Shown here one piece after another: positions 46,457-55,937 of a DNA stretch of 64,000 nt. The stretch spans positions 6,944,001 to 7,008,000 of the forward strand of contig NW_025408668.1 in NCBI RefSeq assembly GCF_020360975.1, written 5' to 3'. The stretch is from Hirsutella rhossiliensis (Eukaryota > Ascomycota > Sordariomycetes > Hypocreales > Ophiocordycipitaceae). Both the position numbers and the translations under genes were made by a program. Position 1 is the first letter of the stretch. Each line of letters opens with the position of its first letter. The notes below the pieces were generated by a model. That model did no database searches. It saw only the letters and a list, made by a program, of their open reading frames with translations, and was not told where the DNA came from.

Positions 46457-47272
46457 CCTCTGAGGCACCGGAGAACTGGTACCTACCGCCACTGACCCGG
46501 ACGCATACGGAGGGAGATAGGGCTTTACTTCTTTTCATGTTTCTGTCGTGGGGACAAGCGGAAACGGGATGGTTGGCAACATGCTATGCTCTCATAACCC
46601 GGCACTGATATGAGAATCGAAAAGCCGAGAGGCCTGTAGATGGACTCGGACTGGCAGTGAGCAAGGGTGCTACACAATTGCAACTACGGGCTTCAGCGTT
46701 TGCGAGTCGTTGGTCTGAGATTCTCGATGCGAGTTTACATTTCCGAGTTTGTGCCAAGGTTCTTGAAAAATAATAGACGTAGCGAGCCTTCGATGGCTCC
46801 GGTTCCTGAAAGAGTCTAGTCCACTGGACACGTCAACTCCCCGTATCTCCCAGGCAATATACCTAGTAAATGAGAGTGCGTCAGTTCCCCCCTAGTACCT
46901 GCTACACCTCGCCTTGCCGTGGACGGTTTTCCGAGTCTCCGGAGTTGATGCGTAAAAGAGTGGGATAACAGGAGTTTCTATAAACGGCTCTTAGCGGACC
47001 ACCGAGTCTGGGTTCTCGGGCCCCTGTTCTTGGTCTTCTCTTCACTGCGCATAGAGCCTGCCCCAGACACTTTGCTTTCTACACACACACTGCCTCCCCC
47101 ATCAGCATCCACCAAGCTTTGCAACTCCTATCCCTCATACCCTTTCGCTCTTTGCGTCTATATCAAAGACATTGCAACTGAATCTCAAGGGTGCTTGTTT
47201 CCATCTCCCGTCCTACACTCTAGCCATATCCTCCTGTTTCTGACAACCTCTCTCAGAAATCAAGTCAAAACT
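46457..47272. promoter_or_regulatory. Promoter region of Myb-like gene H
   Basis: No gene was seen in these 816 bases. A TATAAA lies at 46979-46984, 289 bases upstream of the gene H start, followed by a CT-rich and CA-rich leader. Confidence 0.45.
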
Positions 47273-47674
47273 ATGCCTCCCAAGAAGACCAGTGGCAACG
47301 AGGTCGACGCCCCCTTGGGGCTCACTGATGGCGAACTGAGGCTCATGAAAGCCGTGTTCGACAACATGACGCAGAAACCGGACGCCGACTGGGCCTGTGT
47401 TGCCACAGCCCTCGGACTCAAGGATGCCAAGTGCGCAAAGGAACGCTTCCGCCAGATGTCTGTCCGCCACGGATGGCGCGACCAGGCCTCGGCGAGCACC
47501 ACCACCGCCAGTCCTCGTAAGCGAGGCGCGTCGACGGCCCCTTCGCAAGAGGCAAAGGTTACAAAGAAACGGATGCCTCGCAAGAAGGCCGGAAAGCGAG
47601 GGTCGGCTGATGATGAGGCTATCAAGGCCGAAGATGCGAAGGAGGATGGGGAGACGGACGAGGACGAGATCTGA
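47273..47674 (+). CDS. Small Myb/SANT-like protein H (intronless)
   Basis: A single exon of 133 residues from the ATG at 47273 (MPPKKTSGNE). The Myb-like pattern is LTDGELRLMKAVFDNM, DADWACVATALGLKDAKC, AKERFRQMSVRHGW. A very basic linker follows (SPRKRG, TKKRMPRKKAGKRG), then an acidic end (DAKEDGETDEDEI). It has lost, or never had, the introns of its neighbours while keeping the same three-part architecture. Confidence 0.83.
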   Translation: MPPKKTSGNEVDAPLGLTDGELRLMKAVFDNMTQKPDADWACVATALGLKDAKCAKERFRQMSVRHGWRDQASASTTTASPRKRGASTAPSQEAKVTKKRMPRKKAGKRGSADDEAIKAEDAKEDGETDEDEI

Positions 47675-48099
47675 GCTTGCTTCACTTCTCTGGAGGGCTT
47701 TTCCCTGCGGACTTTGCATGGGGCCATGACTGATAAGCCGTCAACTTGCAAAGATCTCGGAGTTGGTAACACGATGGGGTATAATAATCGGCGGAATGAT
47801 CCTACGCGGTGGCAGGGTGGTTTTCCATACATGGAAAGGCCTGCAATCGATAATCGGTATCGGCCCCACATTTATTGCAAGTATTGCAATACACCTTTCC
47901 ATACTTGGTCCGTGCACGACGACAAATGTCACTGAAGACACCTTCGACAAGATGGACAAATTCACACCATATGGTGAATTAAAAATACGAAGTAATTGAT
48001 TGAGCTCAATGATAATGTCCAAAAGAGAGGGTAGGCAAATCTTACGTGTTTTGTTCCAAGACGAGGAGGGAAATCAGACGGGAATTTGCACGAATTCTC

Positions 48100-48960
48100 A
48101 CGCCACGGTCACGCCACCGCCCTTCCTCTTCAAGACATTGTTCTTCACCCAATGCTTCAACCAATTCTCCTTTTCAACTTGGTCCGCATCCAATTGTGCC
48201 CTTTCCCAGGAGATCGTACGACGAGCCCTGAAAACACCTGTTCCGGCTCGTCGCTCATCGCTGGCATTGATAGGATGTCTATTGCCATTCGTGATAACTT
48301 CGGCCGTCGGTTCCTATGTCGCTCTTGAAGCCACCATGATAAAGCAGTTGTTGGCGCAATCTCATATGGATCACCTGAGATGTAATCTTCATACTCGTCT
48401 TGACTTGTAGGTCGAGCACAATTCTGCAGATTTCTTGAAATACGATCAAATGCATCAAGGCCATTGTCTTCTTCTTCGTCCAGTACATGATACGAAATTG
48501 TACCGTCGTTTGTATTTCGGTAAGAGTAGCAAAGGTCTTTGACCCGTTTGAAAGCAGTTTTATGCCACTTCTTCTAATTTGAGTGGATGTACGTCGTGCG
48601 ATAGCTTGGATGAAGGACCAAAGAAGCGGCGTAATAGGGCGAATTCTCTTTATTGATAATTTCTTGGTCAAGGTAGCCTTTGAAGACACGGCCCAGATCC
48701 CACGCTTGCCCGTAGAGTTGATCAAATCCTTCGATGATGGACGGTTGAAGAGGAGATAAATTCTCTGCGACGTTGATGACATACTTTCTTGCCCTCAGGG
48801 TGTTTTCGAAAGCTGGCGGTGACAGAAGTACTGTAGGGATCATTCTGGGGACAATAAAGATAATATATGAGGCGGTTCCTGCCTTTGAACTCCGCTTCCC
48901 CTAACCCTTTTACTACCGGTACATTACTGCCAGATGAGCATGTTTTCATGATCCAAAAGC
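48100..48960 (-). pseudogene. hAT transposase, C-terminal remnant
   Basis: Read on the minus strand across two frames: SPYYAASLVLHPSYR, then ALSWWLQERHRNRRPKLSR and AIDILSMPAMSDEPEQVFSG. These match the hAT C-terminal region, including the dimerisation segment. Frame changes and stops interrupt it, and the N-terminal BED-finger and most of the catalytic part are missing. Confidence 0.85.
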
Positions 48961-49194
48961 AGGTTTTTCTTGTCTTGGGAGATATAGACGCGAATGAATC
49001 CGAAGCAATGGATTCAGAATCGAAGAAACATAACTAACACAGGCTCAGAATCCATTGTCGCCAGGTGATAATGGTATGCTGTGGGTTGGTGGTGAGGCTG
49101 ATTTTGTGGATGTGCGGATTTGTAGCGGGGGTTCCAGGCCCACAGCCCCTGTAGGTAGCCCCCTGTAGGAACCCTTGTTAGTGGCGTGGTTCAG

Positions 49195-49290
49195 CCAATA
49201 GTATGGAAATACATGGATCCATATCCATACCTAAGGGATTTTCCGGTGATCTGCCGGATCTGGCGATTTGCCGGATTGCGGCGACTTCGC
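49195..49290 (+). repeat. Internal copy of the hAT terminal region, inverted relative to the right end
   Basis: TATGGAAATAC, then TAAGGGATTTTCCGGTGATC and TGCCGGATC match the reverse complement of 51310-51390. It marks either an older element end inside the unit or a long subterminal inverted repeat. Confidence 0.7.
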
Positions 49291-49399
49291 ACGCTCAACA
49301 TCAATCGACGATAGCTCAACATCCACGGTGCCAATTGACGTATCCTTTGAGTGCCTGAATTGTCAGAAGCAGTGAAAGTCTAGGATATATTTAGAAGTT

Positions 49400-51180
49400 T
49401 TATCTAGGGGGCAATGCGCTGCGGTGCTGACATCAAACGAAGCAACGGCCAAAATAGGATTCCGACAGATTGTGTAAGTCATTTCGGCCAACACAGCAAA
49501 AACAGAACATTATTGACTTTCATCGTGGGCTTTAATCATGTGGGATTCTCCTATTATATCCATAGCGCAGAAATTGGCTCAGGATACTGCCAAAAATGGG
49601 GGTTGGAAGGGCGACCTAGATAACCTCATTCTACGCACCCGTAATGAGCCAGATTGAACGTGATTCGACGCTACGAGCATCTTCTGAAAAGAACCTACAT
49701 ATGCATCTGAATGTAAGGTTTATTTTTAGCTTGAACTTCAGTGCGCGAGGCTCCTCTTTCACACCTGACAAGGAAAGATGCGCACGAAAATTGAGAAACT
49801 CGACACCCTGCCCTAAAACACGTATAACATGGATGAAAAGGATTTCTATTCCTTACGAGCATTTGAACGAACATTTTATTCCTCTTATTAGAAGAAAACA
49901 AGGCAAAATTGCTCGGCGTATTAATAAATGGCAACCCATCCTCCATTACGTTCAAGATGTGCGTCAGTCAAGAGATGGCATCGCTGCCCCCATTTCTCAT
50001 CCACCAAGACAAGCCAGCACAAACCCTGGACTTTTGGTTGGTGAAACGTGAATCAAGTCGTCAATAAATATTTTTTAACACGTCAAAAACGAGGTGGATG
50101 AATCACAATATTGGAAAAGAGCAGCTCGTCAGTACGTTGGACCGGTTTACTAAGGCGAAGCTCGAAACGGTCGTGCTTTTCGCCTTTGGTTACCGATGGC
50201 CACTTAAACATTTTAGTATGGATTTTATGGAGTGGTGTGACGGGCACCAGATGATCGTTGTGGTGTTTCCTCCTCATTCCACTCATCGGCTGCAACCCTT
50301 GATGTATCGTTATTCAGCCTCTCTCAGCAGCGTATATGTATAATCTTCTTCATTGTACAGACAAATAAAAAAGGTTAATTAAATCGTTGAAAATGAAGCT
50401 CTAGACTGTGTTTTGGAAGGCATTTCAGGAAGTAGTCGAGAAGACCTCTGTTGATGCTGGCCGCAACAGCCGAAGGCTGAGTAGCACCCTCGAAAGCCCT
50501 CAATGTGCGTTTTAAGTGATTTATATGAGAGCTTAAGTTAGAAGAGAACAGGTAGTCACAAGCACCAGCGCAGGCAGGGCGGTAAGGCTCCAAAAGATGA
50601 TCTCTTCTGCTGTACAGATTGGAATGCAGACGAGGTGTTTAGCTCTGCAAAAGTGGCTCAAACTCGCTAAAGAAATACAGCTTAAGGACCCCAACAAAAA
50701 GAAGAGGCTCTGAAGAAGGAGACCTGAAAGTTTCAGCAACAGAAGAAGGCGGCGGAGCAAAAGCTTTCGCTCTACAGAAGAGGAAGCAATGAGAGGCGGA
50801 AATTGGGAGAAAACGACGGATGACGGAGGCCGTGAAGCAAAATATGGAGATAAATTGGCACTATTAACAAGAGCTGAAGATTTTGACTATGGAAAAGCCC
50901 CAGAAAATGCAGAATGAGCGACGGGTGGCCCCTGAGGGTCGCGTGAGGAGTCAGGATGCTCACGCCGCAGAAATTGTCACTCTTCCGTTCACACCAGAGC
51001 GGACCATAGCATTGCAGGTACCAAACCCACTATATAATAACGCAAACAACAAGGCAATGATAACCTCAACCCACATATCCTGTCCTCAAAGGCCCTCTTT
51101 AGCTGTTGATAGTGATCGGGAGGTAGTGGGTGCATTTCGGGGACTTGCGCGATCGGAGAGTAACAGAAGACGACCTCGAT
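49400..51180 (+). pseudogene. Pogo/Fot1-type DDE transposase remnant
   Basis: The clearest part is at 50140-50330: LDRFTKAK, then MDFMEWCDGHQM and VVVFPPHSTHRLQPL, the segment of pogo-type DDE transposases after the second catalytic Asp. The DGH triplet itself is displaced to another frame. Downstream (50400-50900) the plus strand continues with Lys/Glu/Gln-rich broken frames like the C-terminus of such proteins. Nothing intact remains. Confidence 0.7.
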
Positions 51181-51413
51181 GACTGGATGACTTCAAAAAA
51201 TATTGAGTGAAATCTTTGAGCATTATTAATTTCTCTTATGAGATTTTAGAATAATTCAAATAGTATTCGTGGAGTTATTCTCAGTTCTTTACTGGAATGC
51301 AAGGGAGAAAAAAACCGGCGAATCACCCGATCCGGCAGATCATCGGAAAATCCCTTATTCCATGCCATTCATGGAAAGGGTATTTCCATATTTAGATATG
51401 GAAAACCACCCTG

Positions 51414-52543
51414 CGCGGTGGTGTGAAGTCATGACACCGAGGACAGAAAGGTAGCAAGGGCCATGATAATTCGAGGGAAGTAAGCTCCGACGCGAGTCGA
51501 CTTGACTTGAGTCCTGTTGAACCCATGAGTTGTGTTTGCTTAGAACTGGTTGAAGCGTCGTGAACCTGACAGGAGTCACCTAAAAAAAGCTCCAAGTAAA
51601 ATTAAGCAAGCAAGCTTGGTTGGAGCCTCTGGAGAACAAACTACCGATTTGCTTCTATAGTGTACACAGCCCGATAGATAATGGATGGAAGAGATGGATG
51701 AAGAAGCACTGTGATCCCACGGCAGTACCTCGTCTCGCCGCCTTTGGCCAGCGTCCTTGAGACAGACTCGGGAGCTGCGTGTTCGTGGAGAAGACAGAGA
51801 GAGGCATGAGCACGGACCGTGGAAACCAAGCATATCCATTATATGCACGCCTCAGCCCGCGCAGCCCAGTCGGGCGCAGTCGAGTTGACGTCGTTTGGAA
51901 ATATGCCTCGAGAGACTCGGTCAGCGTCGTGTGTGCGCTTCATGTTGACCGGCTACTTCCATTCTTATGCTTCTCTTAAAGAGTGCAAGTTGCTCCTTTC
52001 ATATAGTACAAGCTTTCTTCCCGTGCTAAGCTCTCTCTCTCCCCCCTATGATTGGAGTTTCCTGTCTTCGGTAGACCGAACAGACGCGGCAGAGACGAGT
52101 CGATACCCCAGGCAGCACTTTTCCTCGTGCCCCAGCCACTGATTTGCCGATTCCACGGCCACGTTTGTACGGGGCATAAAGTCTCTCCGCCCGTTCGCCC
52201 TGGGCAGACCCGACTTTCTCCATCCACACCCACTTGCCCTTGCATCCCCTTTCTTCTCAGCCTCCGGTTTCGACCCATCGCTCGTCTCGCAGTCAAGCCT
52301 TGGAGCCTTTTCGCAATCCTCGACTCGAGCTCTTGGTACGTTCGTCTTCCCTGCTTCCCCGACATGCCCCTTGCGCCGCCGCTCGAGGGCCGTCAATCCC
52401 CCAAGCGCGGTTCAAGACCAAAATACCAAGCAGACCGTTTACCTCGCCGCTCCTTAGTCTTTACTGCGACACCACTCAAATCGTCACGACAAGCACGCCT
52501 GATGCTAACCCTTACTGCGTCCTAGCTCGTCAAAGTCTTCAAC
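51414..52543. other. Upstream region of Myb-like gene I
   Basis: It starts with the right-hand 8-bp hAT target duplication. Pyrimidine-rich sequence from 52010 to 52540 suggests promoter and leader. No coding sequence was recognised. Confidence 0.5.
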
Positions 52544-53153
52544 ATGTCCAAGCCACAGGACGCAACCGAGCAGATCAAGTTTCTTGTGTCATGCATTCAC
52601 AATGCCAGCGCTGGAAAGGTAAGCCGCCCGAGAGCAAGACTCATCCGCGCAAAGCTCCACAGCTAATCTTTCCCACAGCCCAATTTCCAAGCTGTCGCCG
52701 CCCAGCTCGGCATCGTCACTAAAGCCGCTGCGTAGGTGCTCTCCCTCCTCCTATTCTTCGACTAGTTCGCTGACGCCCAGCACTCGCAGCCAGAAGAGGT
52801 ACGAGCGACTTCTCAAGGCCCACGGCGTGGGCGCCCCGATCAAAGCCCCTGCCAAGGGCGCCGAGGACCCCGAGGTCCCGGCCAAGACTGGGAAGCGAAA
52901 GGCGCCTGCTCGCGCCGCCGGCGCGGGCAAGGCTGGCAAGAAGAAGGCCAAGAAGGACGACGAGTCCGTGGGCTCCGACGAGGACGCCAAGATTCCCAAG
53001 AGTGAAAAGGCGGCAAGCCTTAATGGCTCGGACTTGACCGGTAAGTTTCAGCTGCTCATTCCAGATCGCCTCGCATCATCTATCGACCTGGACTCGTGCT
53101 GACCAGACCAAATGTCTTCAGATCCCCCGGCCTCGGGAGACGAATCCGCCTAG
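52544..53153 (+). CDS. Small Myb/SANT-like protein I
   Basis: Exons are 52544-52618, 52679-52731, 52790-53040 and 53122-53153, giving 136 residues. The domain reads DATEQIKFLVSCIHN, then after a phase-0 intron PNFQAVAAQLGIVTKAA, then after a phase-2 intron QKRYERLLKAHGV. The first intron is placed like that of gene F and the second like that of genes A, B and E. A basic Ala/Lys-rich linker (AGKAGKKKAKKD) and a short acidic end (DPPASGDESA, added by the 32-nt last exon) complete the family layout. Confidence 0.85.
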
Positions 53154-54250
53154 TCTCTGCTTGCTTCTTCGTGGCATGGCTCTTTCTGTCTCTTTGATAT
53201 AACCGCATGAGACTCAATGCGGGTTTGGAGTCGAGGAGGGGCATATCTGCCTCGTTGGGGATGGACTTGAGAGTTCTTGCCCAGATGGTTCGCCATGGCG
53301 TCTAGTACTCGAGATCTAAACATAATGACAGGAAGCACAGGTCGGTGCATGAATACGTCGAGTTGATCTACCTCGTAGGCAGCAGTCGTACAATCATGAC
53401 GCGACAAAGTGTCTCTCGCCAGGTCCTGTCCTGTTTATTTGTAGTTCTAGCCTCTAGGAAACCGTCGTGCTGGACATTATGCTTGAAAACTTCCACATTG
53501 CGGAACTGACATGGGATTCGCACTCGACATTGCGTTCAGTGTCGTGGATAAACCTGCAGCCTACGTCACGGCGTAGATAACCCAGTTTCACTACATTTCT
53601 CCAAATAGTGCGTCGAGAACGGAGGCTTTCCATCAGACTCAAACACGGGTCTCTGCTTGTCAAAACCTAAATAGACGTCGGACTGAGTGCCGTGTTGCTT
53701 CAATAGCGGCGGAGTAGGCAACTCCAAAGTGTGGCATGCATCACCCAAACCCCCTTCGCCACTCGGGAGTCGGGACGAAAGATCAGACCAGGGAGCTTTA
53801 TCTTATCAAAATAAAATGTTCCCCTCTTTAAGTCGAGAGAGCCATAGCCAGTGGCGGGCCATGTTGGAGAGCAGCTGTTCAGCCTGCAGTCGCCCGGGTG
53901 ACTGCGGTATTGTGTTCAACAGATAATACCAACACAGGCCCTGCCTAATTGACAACTCTCTGCAGTTGGGAAATCTCAGAAGCTTCTGCTCTTCACATTC
54001 TCGCTCCTGCGCCGCTCCGCAGAAGCTTGATACGCCATATCCTCGCCTTTTTGCGCCCTCTTTCCCTTGTGCACCCCGGGCGCACGGTTCCAACTCGTCG
54101 CCAGTCACCTCATGTTATCTGCCAGTTGGTTCGCCTCTGAAATTGTAAGCCTGAAGTCTCTTTCGCATCAATTGCTGCCTACTCCACGCCGAGTCAAACT
54201 GACTATGCACCAGAAGAGGCAGTCTCGCAACACTCGGGACGCCGCCCAGC
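53154..54250. other. Intergenic region
   Basis: These 1.1 kb between gene I and the next plus-strand gene hold no recognised gene on either strand. The last 300 bases are CT-rich and likely promoter and leader. Confidence 0.5.
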
Positions 54251-55360
54251 ATGCTTCCCTCAAGCGGCCAAAGTAACAGCTCTAGTGGTGGCCCGAGAGA
54301 TAACCACCCTCAATCCGACGCCCAATCTGTCCAGGGAGAGACTGGCAAGGCATATCACCAAAGCCAATCCCGTGACGGGCAACAGGCCTCTCCTCGTGCC
54401 CGGACCACGGCCGCCACGCCGAGAGCCGCCTTTGGTCAGCGAGCTGTATCAGCTCACGGTCGGCCAGGTGGCTTTTCTGACAACGCTGTGCCTTCTGCGA
54501 GTTCTGGAGCCCCCCCGAGGGTTCGCAATAATGCCTTGCCTTCAGGCCTCGAGCGTGCCCTGCAGGAGTTCAAGGCAGCTGGCCGCTCCAGTATCCCGGC
54601 TCTGGGCGCACCTCGACGCCCAGTTACGAGCGGTCCTGGCAGACGTGCATTCAGCGACACGACTCAACAGGGTGTAGCCGTGCCGGCCAACCGCAATCCC
54701 AGCGAAGACGAGCTCTCCAAGATCAGAGAGATCATTGAGGAGGCCGTCGAGCAGCAGGTGGCGGCCGCACTTGCGCCACTTCGCGTCGTCGTCAACGAAT
54801 TGAACAAGGCCATCCGATCCGCCAACCAGGAGCACTCGGACCTGCGTGAGCAGAACGACACGTTGAGCCGCCAGATCGACCTCCACTACCGCGACATCCA
54901 GCAGCACTCGGAGATGGCCAGTACCCATATCTGCGCTCTGACGAACCTGGTCAGCGCCCACACGCAAATCAACCAGGCGGCCAACGAGAATCTCGCCGTA
55001 ACGTGCACCCTCGTCGGCCACCTGTCTCAGGTTATCGCCAGCCTTCCACAGTCTCTGAGCCAGGTCGTGCAGACTGTCGTCTCCCAAGCCATTCAGGGCG
55101 CCTTGAGTCGGGTCGCGGCTGCCGAGCAGGAGGCGCTGGACAGTATCCGAGCTTTCTTGAGCAGCCAATTTGCCAATTTCGAGTCCCGTCAAGCTACTGC
55201 GGCTCAGCAACAGCAACAGCAACAGGAGCAGCAGCAACGGGATTCGGCGCACTCACAGGGGGGAAACCAGGAGATTCGGCAGGACAACGGGGGGTCGCCT
55301 AGGAGGTTTGGGAAATTCAAGGCCTTGCTCTTCAAGAGGCAGAAGCCTGGACCTGAATAA
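54251..55360 (+). CDS. Hypothetical protein with central coiled coil and polyQ
   Basis: A single exon of 369 residues. I do not recognise the family. The first 150 residues are disordered (Ser/Gly/Arg/Pro). Residues about 150-310 are helical with coiled-coil character (SEDELSKIREIIEEAVEQQV, NELNKAIRSANQEHSDLREQ and onward). A Gln run at about 318-330 is encoded by CAG/CAA repeats. The C-terminus is basic (RRFGKFKALLFKRQK). It has no signal peptide or membrane segment. The start is the first ATG in frame. Confidence 0.72.
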   Translation: MLPSSGQSNSSSGGPRDNHPQSDAQSVQGETGKAYHQSQSRDGQQASPRARTTAATPRAAFGQRAVSAHGRPGGFSDNAVPSASSGAPPRVRNNALPSGLERALQEFKAAGRSSIPALGAPRRPVTSGPGRRAFSDTTQQGVAVPANRNPSEDELSKIREIIEEAVEQQVAAALAPLRVVVNELNKAIRSANQEHSDLREQNDTLSRQIDLHYRDIQQHSEMASTHICALTNLVSAHTQINQAANENLAVTCTLVGHLSQVIASLPQSLSQVVQTVVSQAIQGALSRVAAAEQEALDSIRAFLSSQFANFESRQATAAQQQQQQQEQQQRDSAHSQGGNQEIRQDNGGSPRRFGKFKALLFKRQKPGPE

Positions 55361-55937
55361 CAAAGGGTGCCACGGCTGTTTGTAGGCAGCATATCACTTG
55401 TATAGAGTAATCACGTTCCAATTTTGGCGGCGCAGGAGCACAGTACCTGGCTTTCCTCATCGTCCTGCGGATCTGAAGACTGGGCACGAACGGGGGTTGA
55501 CGAGGGAGGAGAGCACAGGAGGATCACGATTGCCCAGGACACCGGGTGTGAGAAGAGAGCAAAGATATCAGCCTGCTTCTGTTCGAGATGTTCACTCGAC
55601 TGAAGATTGCCTTGCGGGCTGGATGAAGCCATCGTCGTCGTTCGGTGGAACAAGTTCGAAAGTACCGACGCTGTTGGAAGAGGGTGGAAGGCTGCTGTGG
55701 AGGCGCTAAGCCGATTGAGGAAATCTACGTCCCCTGGCCCCGGCGGCATATTTTTTTGCCGACCGTGGTCGGGACAATTTTTCTGGAGCCTCTCGAGAGC
55801 TTCTCCCAGTGACTTGCTTGCTGCTCTCGACCATTTTCTCTCTTCCCCCTCCTATTTCATCCTTCTCCCTCCCTCATCCTCCTTCCCCATCTCGTATCTG
55901 CGTTCCGTATTGGCATATCTCCGCTCCGCCATCCATC
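55361..55937. promoter_or_regulatory. HSP60 upstream region
   Basis: These 577 bases lie upstream of HSP60; the last 150 are strongly CT-rich. A heat-shock-element-like array lies at 55780-55804 (listed separately). No coding sequence was recognised. Confidence 0.5.
55780..55804 (+). promoter_or_regulatory. Heat-shock-element-like array upstream of HSP60
   Basis: Five consecutive 5-bp units read tTTCt gGAGc cTCTc gAGAg cTTCt. The outer two are perfect nTTCn units and the inner ones are degenerate GAA/TTC alternations. It lies 134 bases before the start codon. Hsf1 binding is plausible but not proven. Confidence 0.4.

Larger units (their letters stand above)
47813..51413. mobile_element. hAT-type DNA transposon, 3.6 kb, decayed
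   Basis: Both ends carry the inverted repeat GCAGGGTGGTTTTCCATA (the element proper starts at CAGGG). They are flanked by a perfect 8-bp duplication CGCGGTGG at 47805-47812 and 51414-51421; CAGGG-type ends and 8-bp duplications are diagnostic for hAT. The inside is AT-richer than its surroundings and holds a decayed hAT transposase 3' part (minus strand) and a decayed pogo-type DDE transposase (plus strand), so it is composite or nested. Confidence 0.9.
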
